A stretch of 64,000 nt of DNA from Dermatophagoides farinae (GCF_024713945.1 NC_134683.1:188501-252500); one strand, 5' to 3'; positions 13,560-25,439 are shown, counted from the first letter of the stretch. Numbers and translations are program-made. Notes: generated by a model from the letters alone, not told the origin.

Positions 13560-13591
13560 AGTTTACAATCATAGTTCAATATATACAGCTG

Positions 13592-13822
13592 ATGTTTTTA
13601 TTTTCAACAGCTAGCAAACCTTATTTGAATGATACAATAACGAATCGAAATGGATATAAATTTAAAGAAGTGATTACTGATCTGGAATCACAAAAAAGAC
13701 TTCCTGCTATCCGTCCTGCTATCACGTATGGTTATCAAATTTGGGGAGATAAACTAATCATCAAATCTAGAAATAAGCTTGATTCAATCCAACACAATGT
13801 GCAGGTTTTATATCAAATATAA
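13592..13822 (+). pseudogene. non-LTR retrotransposon reverse transcriptase, C-terminal fragment
   Basis: A 76-codon frame contains AIRPAITYGYQIWGD followed by KSRNKLDSIQHNVQ. This resembles the segment after the catalytic palm of Jockey/I/CR1-type reverse transcriptases, where a conserved 'P.(I/L)tYG..iWG' is followed by a basic helix ending 'kLd.iQ'. The catalytic YADD box and everything upstream are missing, and the usual C-terminal region after IQ is cut by a stop codon. It therefore cannot encode an active enzyme. It lies within the hAT-like element, so either a LINE copy inserted into the transposon and was then deleted, or the transposon captured LINE sequence. The ATG at the start is unlikely to be a genuine initiation codon. 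I am fairly confident of the family resemblance but not of the clade. Confidence 0.5.
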
Positions 13823-13870
13823 TTAAGAATCTGAATTTATAATGACAAATGTTTTGAAATAACGTATGCG

Positions 13871-13871
<1 letters not shown>

Positions 13872-13911
<40 letters not shown>
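13872..13911. repeat. (CA)20 microsatellite inside the hAT-like element
   Basis: Forty bases of uninterrupted CA, one of the longest pure runs in the window. It lies 50 bp after the end of the reverse-transcriptase-like fragment. Confidence 0.95.
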
Positions 13912-13914
<3 letters not shown>

Positions 13915-14292
13915 TCCGTTAGATTATTATTTTATCATTTTTTTCAGTGATATTTTCATTAATTAATTTGAATGAATCACTGAATGAATGAATGAATGAA
14001 GAAATGTTGAATACATCAAAACGAATGAATTCATATTTGCTTCAAATGTTTTTATTCTAATCGGATTAGATTTGGATTTTTTCCCGTTTAGAAATTCACA
14101 TGATTTTCATTATCATGTTTTTCGATTTGATTTGATCAGAATAAGTTCCAGAAATGAGACAAGAATATTTTTTTTCTTTAAAAAACAGAAAAAAAACAAG
14201 CCATCACCACCAAATAGATATTTGGTTCTCTTTTTTTGGTGTGAATCAATTTATAAGATGATGTTGTTTTTGTTGTTGAATAAGTGTGAAAA

Positions 14293-14314
14293 CAATCATC
14301 ATCATCATCATCAT
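14293..14314. repeat. (ATC)7 microsatellite
   Basis: Uninterrupted ATC/CAT run inside the hAT-like element; it yields poly-histidine in the plus-strand frame. Confidence 0.9.
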
Positions 14315-14513
14315 TGAAGAAACCAAAAATGGAATGAAAAGAGTCATTATCAAAAAGAAGATCATTTTCTCTTATTTTATGTCCAAAATCATGAATAAAA
14401 ATTGAAAAATAATAAGTTTTCATGTGAATAAAAAAAACGGGAACGGACCCGGGATTTCCCGGTTTTTTTCCCGTTTTTTGGTTTCGGAACCGGTTCCAAT
14501 TTTTTCGGGAATT

Positions 14514-14524
14514 TGCAAACCCTA
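14514..14524 (-). repeat. right terminal inverted repeat of the hAT-like element
   Basis: TGCAAACCCTA, the exact complement of 13138-13148, followed directly by an AC tract. Confidence 0.75.
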
Positions 14525-14728
14525 ACACACACACACTCATCTGGAGATAATAAAAAGCCCAACACATGGTCGTTCTTTGAAAAAAAGAAATATCTCTAAT
14601 GGAACTACTGAATTCTTTAATCTTATCTTTTATTGGCAATACAATAGATTTTATCATTCTCTGCTGTGAATGAGAGAGTGATGCAAAGATCCAATTTACT
14701 GTTATATTATCACATATCCATAAGAATC

Positions 14729-14749
14729 ACACACACACACACACACACA
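14729..14749. repeat. (AC)10 microsatellite
   Basis: Uninterrupted AC run preceding an ATG-TGATC boundary. Confidence 0.9.
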
Positions 14750-15289
14750 TGATCAAAACACTTGAATTTTTTTTCTTTTCAAACAATCGAAAAAAATCAC
14801 AATCTCATTTCTCAAAGTGTCTCTGTGTGTGTGTATGTGAAGTAAAAAGACTTGAGATTAGATTGGCCAAGTATATAAGGAATAAATCAATCTCTCGTTT
14901 TTTCTCATTGTCTCTTGATCATGTGGAATAATTTAGTCGATCAGGCTACTTTACTTACACTTTGTTATTACTATTTTGCTTCATCCATTCAAGAGATAGA
15001 GAGAGAGAGAGAGAGTGTTAGAAATCGATTTCAATTGGCCATCAGACACTTATTTCAAGAACATACAATTGGATTGAGATGAATAGAAAATCATGTGGAG
15101 ATCTTATCCCAAAATCTTTTTTTGTTAGCCCATCTACTTCTACTACTACTTGACAATGGACAATTGTTGGAACATTGTTGTTGAGGAAAATGAATTTAAT
15201 GTTTTGCCCCAAAATATAGTGACGATGATCATTGGTTCGCTTATTGAGCATACAAGTGAAATTAGTGAATGTTTTCCTTCAAAATCGAG

Positions 15290-15293
<4 letters not shown>

Positions 15294-15337
<44 letters not shown>
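15294..15337. repeat. (TG)22 microsatellite
   Basis: Forty-four bases of uninterrupted TG, the longest pure dinucleotide run noticed in the window. Confidence 0.95.
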
Positions 15338-15338
<1 letters not shown>

Positions 15339-16996
15339 TATTTTTTTTGGTTGTCATGTTTTCTATGTATTGATGAATGGATTGAATTGGTTTTTGTTGG
15401 TTCTTTCTTTTTTCACAATTTGAATTCAATTCGATTGATGAGCCAAATGAATGAAAAAACTGTATTTCACAGTAGTTGAAATTTAGCCTCCAGATGTATT
15501 TATAAATGTGAGTATGTGAAGAGAGAATTTCACCAAGAATGTCGATGGCTCTAATCATCTGAATGAATATCGTATTAGTTAATTAGAAAGAAAATGAAAA
15601 AATAAACCATTTGAACAAACGAATGAATGAATGAACTATATAAATACCAAGCAGACACATACAATATGCAAACGACGGCGATGAGGCATCAAATATCCGA
15701 AAAAAACTCCATTCCATTCATTCAACTAAAACCCAAGAGAGACCCAAATGAAAGATGAATATCAAAGGACCAAGATGATGTGAATAAGATAATTAAATTG
15801 TTACATTATCATTACAAAAATGTAACAAATGATGATGATGATTATTACAACCAGTGAGAGTGAGAGAGACAGTGAGAGACCCTTTTTATTTTCTCTGGTT
15901 CATTTATTTATCCAATGAAAGAAAAAAAAATTTGTCAAATCGTTTGATCATAAAGTTTCAAATGGATCAGAATCAAAGTATAGAACAACTCATTTTTCAT
16001 TTTACTAATAAAAATCTTTGAATATTTGAAATCAAATAACCAGAAATATATCAGAGTTTTCTCGAAACTCTTTGATTTCGTTGTCTGATGATGATCAAAA
16101 GAAATGAAGAATCTAAACAACAACAACAGCAGCAAAAACTGTAGAATATTGTTTCTTAGAATTCGCGTTTACAAGAAAGGCCAAAAACGCCCAACCCGAT
16201 TCATGGCTCTTTTTTTGATTACGATGATGATGATCAAGACTGTGTGTAATATGTATCTTATGTTTCGTTGGCACACACACGCACAAAACAGAAAATCCAA
16301 ACCAAGCGAAAAAAAAAAGAAAATTTGTGAACATTGTGAACGAACTTAATAGTAGACAATAAGAATAAAAAGAATCGAAGAATAATCGAGAATAAGTAAG
16401 AAAAAATGAAGAAGAAGAATCGAATCTGATTCTAGATGATAAGATACTATGGATATAGTTGGTGTGTGTGTCGATGTTGGAACAGGTGGCAATGACAGGC
16501 GACCATTTTTATCTCATTTTTCTTTATTGTGTGTCTATTATTATCGTCTATTTTGTTTTTGTTGTTATTTTTTTTTCATTCTTTCGTTCGTTTGTTCGCT
16601 ACTTTTTTTTGTTTGCTTCCCACATTAAATGATTTCTTTTTTTTTGACCATATTATATTATGGCCCCGTTCTCTCTGTGTCTGTTCATCCGATGTAATAA
16701 AAATTCTTTTCATTCTTCCTTTCTAATAATAATAAATCACGAAAAGCATCAATGATGATGATGTGAATATTATGAATGAAATCGAATCAAATCAAATCGA
16801 AAAAAATTGATGATAAATTGATGAAATCGAATATTAGCAGCAGCATTTTGATTAAATTGATCAATTGGGAAAACCTGCCAATCAATCAAGTTTTTTTTCA
16901 AATCATAATTGAATTCTATTGAATGAATCCAGTTTCCAATACTCAGAGATATATGTTTTTAAAAAATTTCATTCATTTTCATACATAATCATTTGT

Positions 16997-17010
16997 CACT
17001 AGATGGTAGC
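16997..17010 (+). promoter_or_regulatory. weak CTCF-like motif
   Basis: CACTAGATGGTAGC shares CACTAGATGG with the site at 7089-7103 but has TAG where the core usually has CGC or CAG. It lies about 100 bp before the hairpin at 17109-17146. Confidence 0.2.
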
Positions 17011-17070
17011 ATGGGGACCTGGAATTTTTTTTTTCGTATGATTATCATCATCATTGTGTTCTGGTTAGTG

Positions 17071-17091
17071 CTGAAATGATGATGATTTCAG
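17071..17091 (+). repeat. small perfect hairpin
   Basis: ctgaaat, loop gatgatg, atttcag: a 7-bp stem with a 7-nt loop, 18 bp upstream of a longer hairpin. Confidence 0.5.
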
Positions 17092-17108
17092 ATAGATGAG
17101 TAATCATT

Positions 17109-17146
17109 GGATCATAGCGAAACAATCAAAAGTTTGGCTATGATCC
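17109..17146 (+). repeat. non-repetitive hairpin, 15-nt arms
   Basis: The arm ggatcatagcgaaac (17109-17123) pairs with gtttggctatgatcc (17132-17146) with one mismatch across an 8-nt loop. Unlike most inverted pairs in this window, the arms are not microsatellite sequence. The total of 38 nt is too short for a typical animal pre-miRNA. It could be part of an old miniature transposon or a structured element; I cannot tell which. Confidence 0.6.
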
Positions 17147-19404
17147 TGTGTACACTGTATTTTTTATTTGGTTAGCTGTGAAAATTAATATTTTTTTTTT
17201 GTATACGAAACTAACGGAAGTTACAAATCTTTTTCTCTCATAATAATTTTATTTTATTTTTTTCTTTCATTTCATTTTTATTTTTATCATCATATCATTC
17301 TACCATCACATCAATATGGTCGAATATCACACATAAAGACCACCACATGGATCCGATGATGTTTGAGTTTGAATATCCAGGAAAAAAAATAATGAAAAAT
17401 TTCACTGAAAAAATGAATGAATAAATGAATTGAATACAGGAAAAAGAAACAAAAACAACAACCAGTGTACCATATTACTATTATGAGCAGGATGTATACG
17501 ATCATTAGTACAATAGAGACTTATTCAGTGAAAGAAAATTGTAACCCCAAAAAAATGAAAAAAAACTGAATCAGATTTCTCGGCTCTCTATTTAATCATT
17601 AACTACTACACAAACCCCGGTTGGGCCCAATAATAACTTGAATGGTGTGTGTGTGTGTGTATGTTCATCATTCATTCATTCAACAAACAAAGTCAATGTG
17701 TGTGTGTGTGTGTGTGTTGTATAGTCGTCATTGGCCTATTCTTCTTCTTCTCTACATTCATGGTTGAATCAAATTCAGAAACATCAACTTCTTCCACACC
17801 CATACACCCCCCAGAAAAAAATCTCCGAGTTTTTCTTTTTCTATTTCTTTTACTATAGATTTTTATTTCTCGACTCGACAGAATGATGAATATTCAAATT
17901 GTTTTTTTCTGGCTCTCTTTCTGCTGCATCCAATATTCGTACTTTGATGTCGTTGAAGTTTTTTTTTATTTATTTTTTTTCGGAAAATCGGCTCGATTCG
18001 GCTCTGCAAAATGTGTTTCATGATTGTAGATGATGAAGATGATGCATTGATGCTGTTTGCGTGGGTGTGTCAATGATGATGTTGATGATGGAACAAAAAC
18101 TTTCTTTTAAAAGGGTCCTCGGTCTAATAGACATGACATAAGGTGGTGGACGAAAACGAAAATAAAATAACCATTATTGACTGAAATGATGATACGATGG
18201 TTTTGTTTTTTTCCGTTATCAAATTGAATTGAAGTAAAACAAAAGTTATTATGTCTTATTGGTTATTGTCTCTACGGCATTTTTTGTTAGAATTTGTCGA
18301 CGACAAAAAAAAAGAAATTTTCAACCGTCAATTTTTTTAGAAAAAAAATATGAAATATTAGATATCGAAAAACAAATTTTTTTGGCCAATTGTTCTCTCA
18401 CACCGAAAGAAAGAAAATCGATATATTGTTTTGCACACAAATTATCGATAAACTAAGAGAAAATCTGAATGAGAAAATCAAACAAGACAAAACAAAGCAA
18501 ATAAAAAGGAATTTGAATTTGAATAAATTTCAAAATTTTTTGTGCCGATTGTCGTCGCGGATTCACTTCAAAATTCACTTCCATATTGACTGAACAATTA
18601 TTGTGGCCACACACGCAAATACTTTATCGATTCCATTCGATCTAGATGATTTTATCAAATGGATCATATTTTCGGAAATTTGAAGCCCAATCATCATATA
18701 TTATGATGATTATTTGTTATTATTCGCAAATTTGAATTTGAAATTGTTCACCAAGTTGTTTTCTTATTCTCAGATAAGAATTTATCATTTTTTTTCATTT
18801 TTTATGCAAGCAGGAAATTGGCCATTTTTCAGATTATTACTTATTACTTACCATATACATCAATCATTCATTTTTTTTGATAAAATTCACTAGACAAATT
18901 CATGATAATTGTAATAAACAGAAATATGATTTGGATTCCAGATGATTCTTTGTTTCAACTTTGCGAAACGATTCTCCCAGACCCAATGTATCCACAGTAT
19001 GAATGAATGAGAATGACTGTCATTATCACTTGGCCAACAAAGAAAAAAAAACATTACATTACATTACATTTCTCACTTTGATTTTCTGTTCGCTGCTTAT
19101 TTGTTTTGGATTTTCCAATTATGATTTATGTCTGTTTGTTGTTTGCTGTTTTGCTGTTTTTGCTGGATAAATCTCATGATTCGTTGTCGTTGTTTGCTTT
19201 TTTTTTCTTGTTAATCGAAGTCGCTTCATCTTGGCCAGCAGCTTAGAAAAAAATCCATTTTGTTGATATGAAAGAAAAAAAATGTTTTGACGACATGATC
19301 AACAAACAATGGATAACAACAAAAAAATTTTTTTTTCGTTTGTTCAAATTAAAAATTATGACCATACACGATACGATGTAGAAATGTAGAAAAAAAAGAA
19401 GATT

Positions 19405-19406
<2 letters not shown>

Positions 19407-19440
<34 letters not shown>
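19407..19440. repeat. (TC)17 microsatellite
   Basis: Thirty-four bases of uninterrupted TC, a homopurine/homopyrimidine mirror repeat. Confidence 0.95.
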
Positions 19441-19443
<3 letters not shown>

Positions 19444-20349
19444 AATCTGTTGTTTGAATGCTTTTTCTGTTTTAATTTTCGAAATTATTTCTCATTTTTT
19501 GTTTCGAGAAACAAAGAAAACAAAAACTTGCAACAACATCAGGCTAACAAGATTGAAACAATGTTTGTGTGTGTGTGTGACATGACGTGACATTCGTGTG
19601 AATGTATGTTGAAGGAAATGAAAGGAAAACCATTGATTGTCATTCGATTTACGTAAATAGTTTTGTTTCTCCAACGACGACGATGATGAAATGAAATTTT
19701 CTCCTTTCTTTCTCAGTTTAATAATTTGATTTTCATTTTATTTCATTTCATTTGGCTTATCTATTTTTTCGTTTTGTTTTCATTTTTATTTTCAATTTTT
19801 AAAATTGAAAATTTGTTGTTTTCACAATATATCTATCCGCACCATCATTCTCTGTGACAAGCAGAATGTCTACGAAAAACATAAAGTTTCAACAAACCCG
19901 GAAAAATAGAACAAACAAACTTCTTAATTGAATATATGGTAGAATTTGAAAACATGAACATAAAGACAAAAAGTATGATTCCTTTCTTTCTTTCTCTTTT
20001 TGAAAAGTCCACTCTAGAAATAAACTTTATGACCAACGAATGTGGTTGGAAAATCCTACCATTTTTTCGGTTCGTTTCGCATAATCATCATCATCATCTC
20101 ATTTTGTTCGATCAATTCATTCGGCCAATCGCATGAATATCCAAGATGATCAGGAAATAACAGAGAATTTTGGCTTTTTTCTTAATTTAAATTCTTCGTC
20201 TTGGCTTGTTCATCATCATTCTCATCATATATAGGTAGACCGTCAACATTTTTTCGGTCCTCTCAATCATCATCAGCATCGTTCTTTGGTTGTTTTTTTT
20301 CTTCATTCATTCCCATACACAAACTATTTTCCAACGATAATCTCTTACA

Positions 20350-20373
20350 ACCACCACCACCACCACCACCACC
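20350..20373. repeat. (ACC)8 microsatellite
   Basis: Uninterrupted ACC run; translated frames give poly-proline or poly-histidine. Confidence 0.9.
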
Positions 20374-23300
20374 GCCAATGTCTTAAAAAGAAAATAATGT
20401 ATACTTTTCATTATTTTTTTTTCTTCTTTTCCATTATATTTTTCCATGGCCAAAAAAAAGATATCCGAGAGAAACGAAAAAAATAAATAAATAATCGGAT
20501 CAACGGTAGGTCTATGTTGTTGTAGTTGTTGTTAGCAAAAAAAAAAGAGAATGCAGAGAAAAAGATCTAAACCAATCCCAGTCCAATGAGAGAAAAAAAA
20601 AGAAAGAAAACCTAGTTTGATAGAAAAGCCAAGAGTTTTTTCTTTGCTTTGGCCAGAAAAATGATGAGACAAATGTTGTGTGTGTGTGTGTATGGATGCT
20701 TAAGATAATAATAAGAGATGATCAACTTGAACATACAACCAGCACAAATGAAAATAGAATTTTCTTTCTCTCTAAAACCCAGAATCTGACTTTCTTTCCT
20801 ACAGATGATGATGATGATGATCTGTACTGAATGTTTCCAGTAGTGTAGTATGGACACAATTGCAAAAACAAAAACAAGGTAAACCGCTGAAAGAATAGAT
20901 GGCCAAATATTTGTAGATTTTGCCTGTTTTCTTTTGTGGAATTCGCTTGAATAACAGATTTTCTTTTTTCTTCTTTTTTCTTTTTGCTTGTTTATGTGTT
21001 GCATTCCACTTTTTTTTATTCACATCGTTTCTTTGCTCATTCTCTCTCCGGGGAATTAGTTTGTTTCCATTTCATTTTTTCTCTATATTTCAAACATCAT
21101 CATCATGTCTATCGGTCGTTTGTTTGTAATTGGGAGATGCCGAATATTTATTTTTCTTTTCTCTGGCCATTTTTTCTTTGTCATTTGATATATTTGTTTA
21201 ATTTTTCTCGTTTTTTTTTTGATCAATTATCGTCAATACTAATGAACAAATTGTAAAATGTCTATAAAATCTATAAATATTTGATTGGTTGATTGATTGT
21301 TTATTTACATTTGCATTTCATTTCATTTTTTTTTTAAATAAATTTTTCTCGTTAGACTTGTGATAGATAATTTTTTTCGTAGCTGTAGTGACTGAGTAAG
21401 TTGAAATGGAAAAAAATGTTTGCATTTCATTTCAAAATTCATCACACAAATTAACAGAGATCATCTAATGTAGGTCAACAACATCAATTGTGCAGTCCGA
21501 TTGGTAAAAAATATTCTGCCTGCCATTGATAGTGGTTTAGAAACATTTCATTTTCGATCGGGTTTTGTTTTTTGTTTTGTATTCATTTATGATGATCTGT
21601 GTTTATATGTTTGTTGGTTCATTAACCACAGAAAGAGAGAGAGAGAGATGACATATTAGATAGCATTTTTGATTCATAGAGTGAAAATTAAAAAAAATCA
21701 ATTTTAACCAGAAATAGAAAAAACTGAACTGCGAAACAGTGAAAAGACATAACACGATGATGATGATGTAAATATGTCCAACTTGTACGACATCTTGTTT
21801 GCATATATGTCAAATGATGATGATGTAACAATTTGTATTATTGTTACACATAGAATGAATTCAGTGAATGAATGAATGACTGAATTAATATAAAACGGAT
21901 GAAACAACATTGGGTGTAAATGTTGTCAATTTTTTTTTATTGTTGCATTTACACACACACAAACACAAACACAGACATTGTAAACATCAGATGTTTGGCC
22001 GTATTCAAATTATTATTATCGTTTACATCGATTTAAATATACTCTGACCACAGACATTATAAACCGAATTAACACACACTGAACAACAATAAATGACCAA
22101 AGAACAACAACAATGCTTATCAAATACGATTAAAAATCGAATGATTTGAAAAATAAAAATTGTTACAGTCATTGCTTCACACTAGAATTTCGATTATGAT
22201 CCCGATATATAGATTTTTTTCAAAAAAAAACGACAAACCAGTTTAGCTAAAATGAGCCAAAAAAGTCGTGTTTTTTTCCATAATAAATAACAGCAACAGC
22301 CGAACACATACACACACACACAAATATAATCTTGATTGATGTTCGACTATAATATGTATGTTGTAGTTTTACTGTATGGAGCATAATTCTGGTTCTTTCT
22401 TTCGTTTGCTTGTACACACACACAAACAAACAAGACAAACAAAACAACAAAGTCAATGCTAGAATATTCGCGCGCTCTCTCTCTCCAATTCATTCAATTT
22501 TAATAACATCTACGTAGTGTTATTCTAATATCCATCTGAATTATGAATCGAAAAAAAATTCAGGTTTGGTATTCAAGTTTTTTTTTATTTCTGATTATTT
22601 TTGTCGTCATTTATTGTTATTATCATTTTGCAACACCATAATAATAATAATAATCGCCATTATGATGATGACCATTATTATTGAATAACAAAAAAGTTTT
22701 TTTTTATTCTGAATTTCATGACTTTCTGCGTGTGTTGAATGAAAGCAACGATGATGATGACAACGATATAATGTCTTAAATACGTGTGTATGTTTTTCAT
22801 ATATGTGGCTCTTATTTTCATCCTTATTTGCTGACCAATGGCCCTTATGATACACATGGAATGAAATAAACTAACTAACATTTTTGATTATGATTGCATT
22901 CTGGGCTTGAATGTATCGTTTGATTCAATGAATTTCTTACACACACACACATATATATCAAGCTCGTTAAGAAAATATAACAGAAATACTTTTTTAACTG
23001 CTTTTTTCGAGACAAATGATTTAGTAAAAGTAGCAGCAACAACAACAACAACAGAAAAGAGGGCCATATTCATATACCCATGAGAGATATCATCATCATA
23101 GATGAACAAGTGAAAAAATAGTAGATTTCAAGGGATTGAAAGTTTGGAAAAATATAAAACTGAAAGAAATGACGACGACAGTTACCCGAATAAGAAAATT
23201 AATTTTCGACAAAAATAGCAAACAACCTGAAAAAGGATATTTGACGGCAAAAAAAAAGAAAGAAAAACAGCATGGTGGCAATTCCCTTGGTTATAACCAT

Positions 23301-24048
23301 CGTAACAAACAAGTTAAGCAATGATGTTCTGAATGGATTTTTTCTTCCTCTTGTTGTTGTTCCAGAATAAAATTCAATTTCAAGAAATGCGAAAACAGGT
23401 GAAAAAACACTGGACTCTCTGCTGTGTGTTTGTGTGTGTGTTCATGTGTCACACTAGAAGAAAAAAATGACGAAAGAAAACAATCTTTTTCGGCATAAAA
23501 GAAAACTTTTTAAAAAATTAAAAATTAACAAATGATCTCAAGCCACACCAAGGCGTGTCTTTTTTGTTGAAAAAGAAATTTTTCATCACAAACCACTGCT
23601 TTTTCTCAGTTTTCTCATTAAATTATTAAACGAATTAATTGAAAAACCAAGAAAAAATTGGTTGTTTTTTTTTGTTTATGTTGTTTTGCCGTTGCCGGTC
23701 GGTCGGTAACAAAATGATGATGACAAATCAAATTGAATAAATGAATATTAATTTGACCATAAAAAATGCTTTTATTATTCTGAGGTTTGTCCGTTATAAT
23801 ACTGGATGGGTGGGCGTTGTTCAAGATTCTATGGTTTTCAATGTTGTCATGGTATGTGGTGAGTGTGTATTTTCATTAAAAGTCAATTTTTCTTTCCCGC
23901 TGAAATGGGAAAAATGGGAAAAATTTCACTCATTATTCAATTATTCATTCATTTGTTTTCATTTCATTTCATTTTATTTTGTTTATTCATTTGATCTATT
24001 TAATGCGTCGAAACAAACACGCCTACCTATTTCCAACTCAATGCTCAG

Positions 24049-24188
24049 TTATCCATCCATTGATGAAAACACATGGCTCCGGAAACGGAACTTACCGACT
24101 AATGAACAAGGCCAGTATCGAAGTAGCTAATAATAACAAATTGTCCGAAATGGAAAAAGAATTCCAAGTAGACTATATTTTTGAATGA
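24049..24188 (+). other. coding-like patch, possible 3' exon
   Basis: After a plausible acceptor (pyrimidine-rich run ending ctcag at 24048), one frame stays open to the TGA at 24186-24188. It encodes a mixed-composition peptide ending MNKASIEVANNNKLSEMEKE and then FQVDYIFE. This is less repetitive and slightly more GC-rich than the surroundings. I recognise no family. The minus strand over the same bases has a strong donor (tcg|gtaagt at 24095), so the patch could equally belong to a minus-strand transcript. It may simply be chance. Confidence 0.2.
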
Positions 24189-24791
24189 ATGAATGAATGG
24201 ATCAATTGTGTTCAGGATCAAATTCGTTCAGCATGTCTCTCTGTGTGTGTGTGTGTGTAGGTCAAGCCATTTTTTCTACATTTGCGCATTTCAAGCTGAG
24301 GTTTTCTTTTTTTATATATTTTTTTCGGGTTATTTTTCCAACAACACATTCAGTTACTATTTATAGAGCAATAGAAGAAGCAAATAGAAGCAGCAGCAGT
24401 ACTACGTAGTCTATGGTCATATATCTATGGCCTCAATTATGGCCGTTGGGTTTTTTCTTCTTTTTCTCATATACCAGAGAGTTTGGCCCCCAATATATAT
24501 TCCAATGATAGTCCAATCATGATCATGATGATGATTGTCAGTTGGAAAGTTTTTTTTTGTTTATTTTCATTTGAATACTTCGTTATTGGGCTACTGGCGA
24601 TTGCTGCTGCTATCTCAGATTTGAATAAAATCATTTCAATCAAGAGTGGAATAACATCGAGGTGTACACAAAATCGATCATTCATAAATGCTGTAACAGT
24701 TCAAGGCTATGTTTTTCTTTTGTTGATATAATCACGATAAATCTATCTATCATTTACCGGTATAATCATACACATTGATATAAAGTAATAT

Positions 24792-24840
24792 TTATATGGA
24801 CAATTTACCAATACATTCTGTGGATGAATTGTCCATATAA
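24792..24840 (+). repeat. perfect hairpin, 14-bp stem
   Basis: ttatatggacaatt (24792-24805) is exactly complementary to aattgtccatataa (24827-24840), with a 21-nt loop. The arms are not simple repeats. The arrangement resembles either a cruciform-prone site or the remnant of a short inverted-repeat element. Confidence 0.65.
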
Positions 24841-25410
24841 TTATATTTAACCAAACAAAAAAAAAACATGTAACCATTGTGTGTGTGTGTATGCGTCCTG
24901 AATTGTGATGATTATCACTATTTTACCACCATTTTACCGTTATTCATTCATTCATCCAATGTAAAATAATGTCTGTGTGTATGGCCTTTATATTATAAAC
25001 CAAGTTAATGTGCAGGATGATTAATGATAATTTTCTTTTCTTTTCTCTACTATTTTTTCATCGTTGTCAGGTATTTATTATTTCGTTAATCGTAACACAC
25101 ACACACACATACACGATATATATGGATGGCATAATCATTTTGCTATTAATTCATTTTACTCTCGGTTTTTCTTTTTTTTTTTTTTTTTGCTGCCGTATGC
25201 ATTGCTATTGGATTTTTTTCCATTCTTTCTTGAGAAAAATGATGGGGGTCATCAGATCCCGGAAATTATTGTTGTTATTTTTGGATCAAAAAAAGGAAAA
25301 AACTGACCAACAGAAAAAATCCCATGTGTGCGTGTGTGTCTCGTCGTTGTGAGAACGTTGTGTGTTGAATGAATGAATGAATGAAATTGGATAAATCAAA
25401 TGAAAATGAA

Positions 25411-25439
25411 ATTTTCACCATGGCAGCAATGGTGAAAAT
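25411..25439 (+). repeat. perfect hairpin, 11-bp stem
   Basis: attttcaccat (25411-25421), loop ggcagca, atggtgaaaat (25429-25439). It is followed by a further near-copy of the right arm (gggtgaaaatc). Confidence 0.6.

Larger units (their letters stand above)
13138..14524. mobile_element. hAT-like nonautonomous DNA transposon with nested LINE-like debris
   Basis: The element begins TAGGGTTTGCA at 13138 and ends TGCAAACCCTA at 14524, a perfect 11-bp terminal inverted repeat. Both ends continue into subterminal DNA rich in GGAACCGG, including an 8-bp hairpin (13149-13156 with 13162-13169) and a 12-bp palindrome at 14486-14497. These GC-rich ends contrast sharply with the AT-rich surroundings. 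Eight bases, acacacac, flank each side (13130-13137 and 14525-14532), the duplication size typical of hAT superfamily insertions, although the CA tract makes the duplication hard to prove. Length is 1387 bp. No BED zinc finger, transposase core or dimerisation domain is recognisable inside, so the copy would depend on a transposase elsewhere. The interior instead holds decayed non-LTR retrotransposon-like pieces, a heat shock element and a (CA)20 tract. Confidence 0.65.
14525..24048. other. repeat-rich noncoding DNA, no gene seen
   Basis: No credible gene. The sequence holds long dinucleotide runs (CA near 14729-14749, TG at 15294-15337, TC at 19407-19440), an ACC run near 20350-20373, and many small CAT/GAAT tracts. 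A short hairpin and a CTCF-like motif lie near 17000-17146. A 30-codon frame at 15666-15758 starts just downstream of a TATATAAATA box, but the ATG would sit at the predicted transcription start, so I do not call it a gene. Confidence 0.7.

Noticed and set aside
15637-15758. TATATAAATA box followed by a 30-codon frame (MQTTAMRHQISEKN...)
   Set aside because: The ATG lies at the distance where transcription would start, so it would be at or before the cap; such A/T octamers are frequent by chance in this composition.
18833-18900. Minus-strand atg|gtaagt donor with an upstream ctag acceptor
   Set aside because: All three frames between the sites carry stops, so it is not coding, and the acceptor lacks a good pyrimidine tract.
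21330-21398. Plus-strand exon-like span ending ctga|gtaagt
   Set aside because: No frame stays open through the donor; each contains a stop codon.
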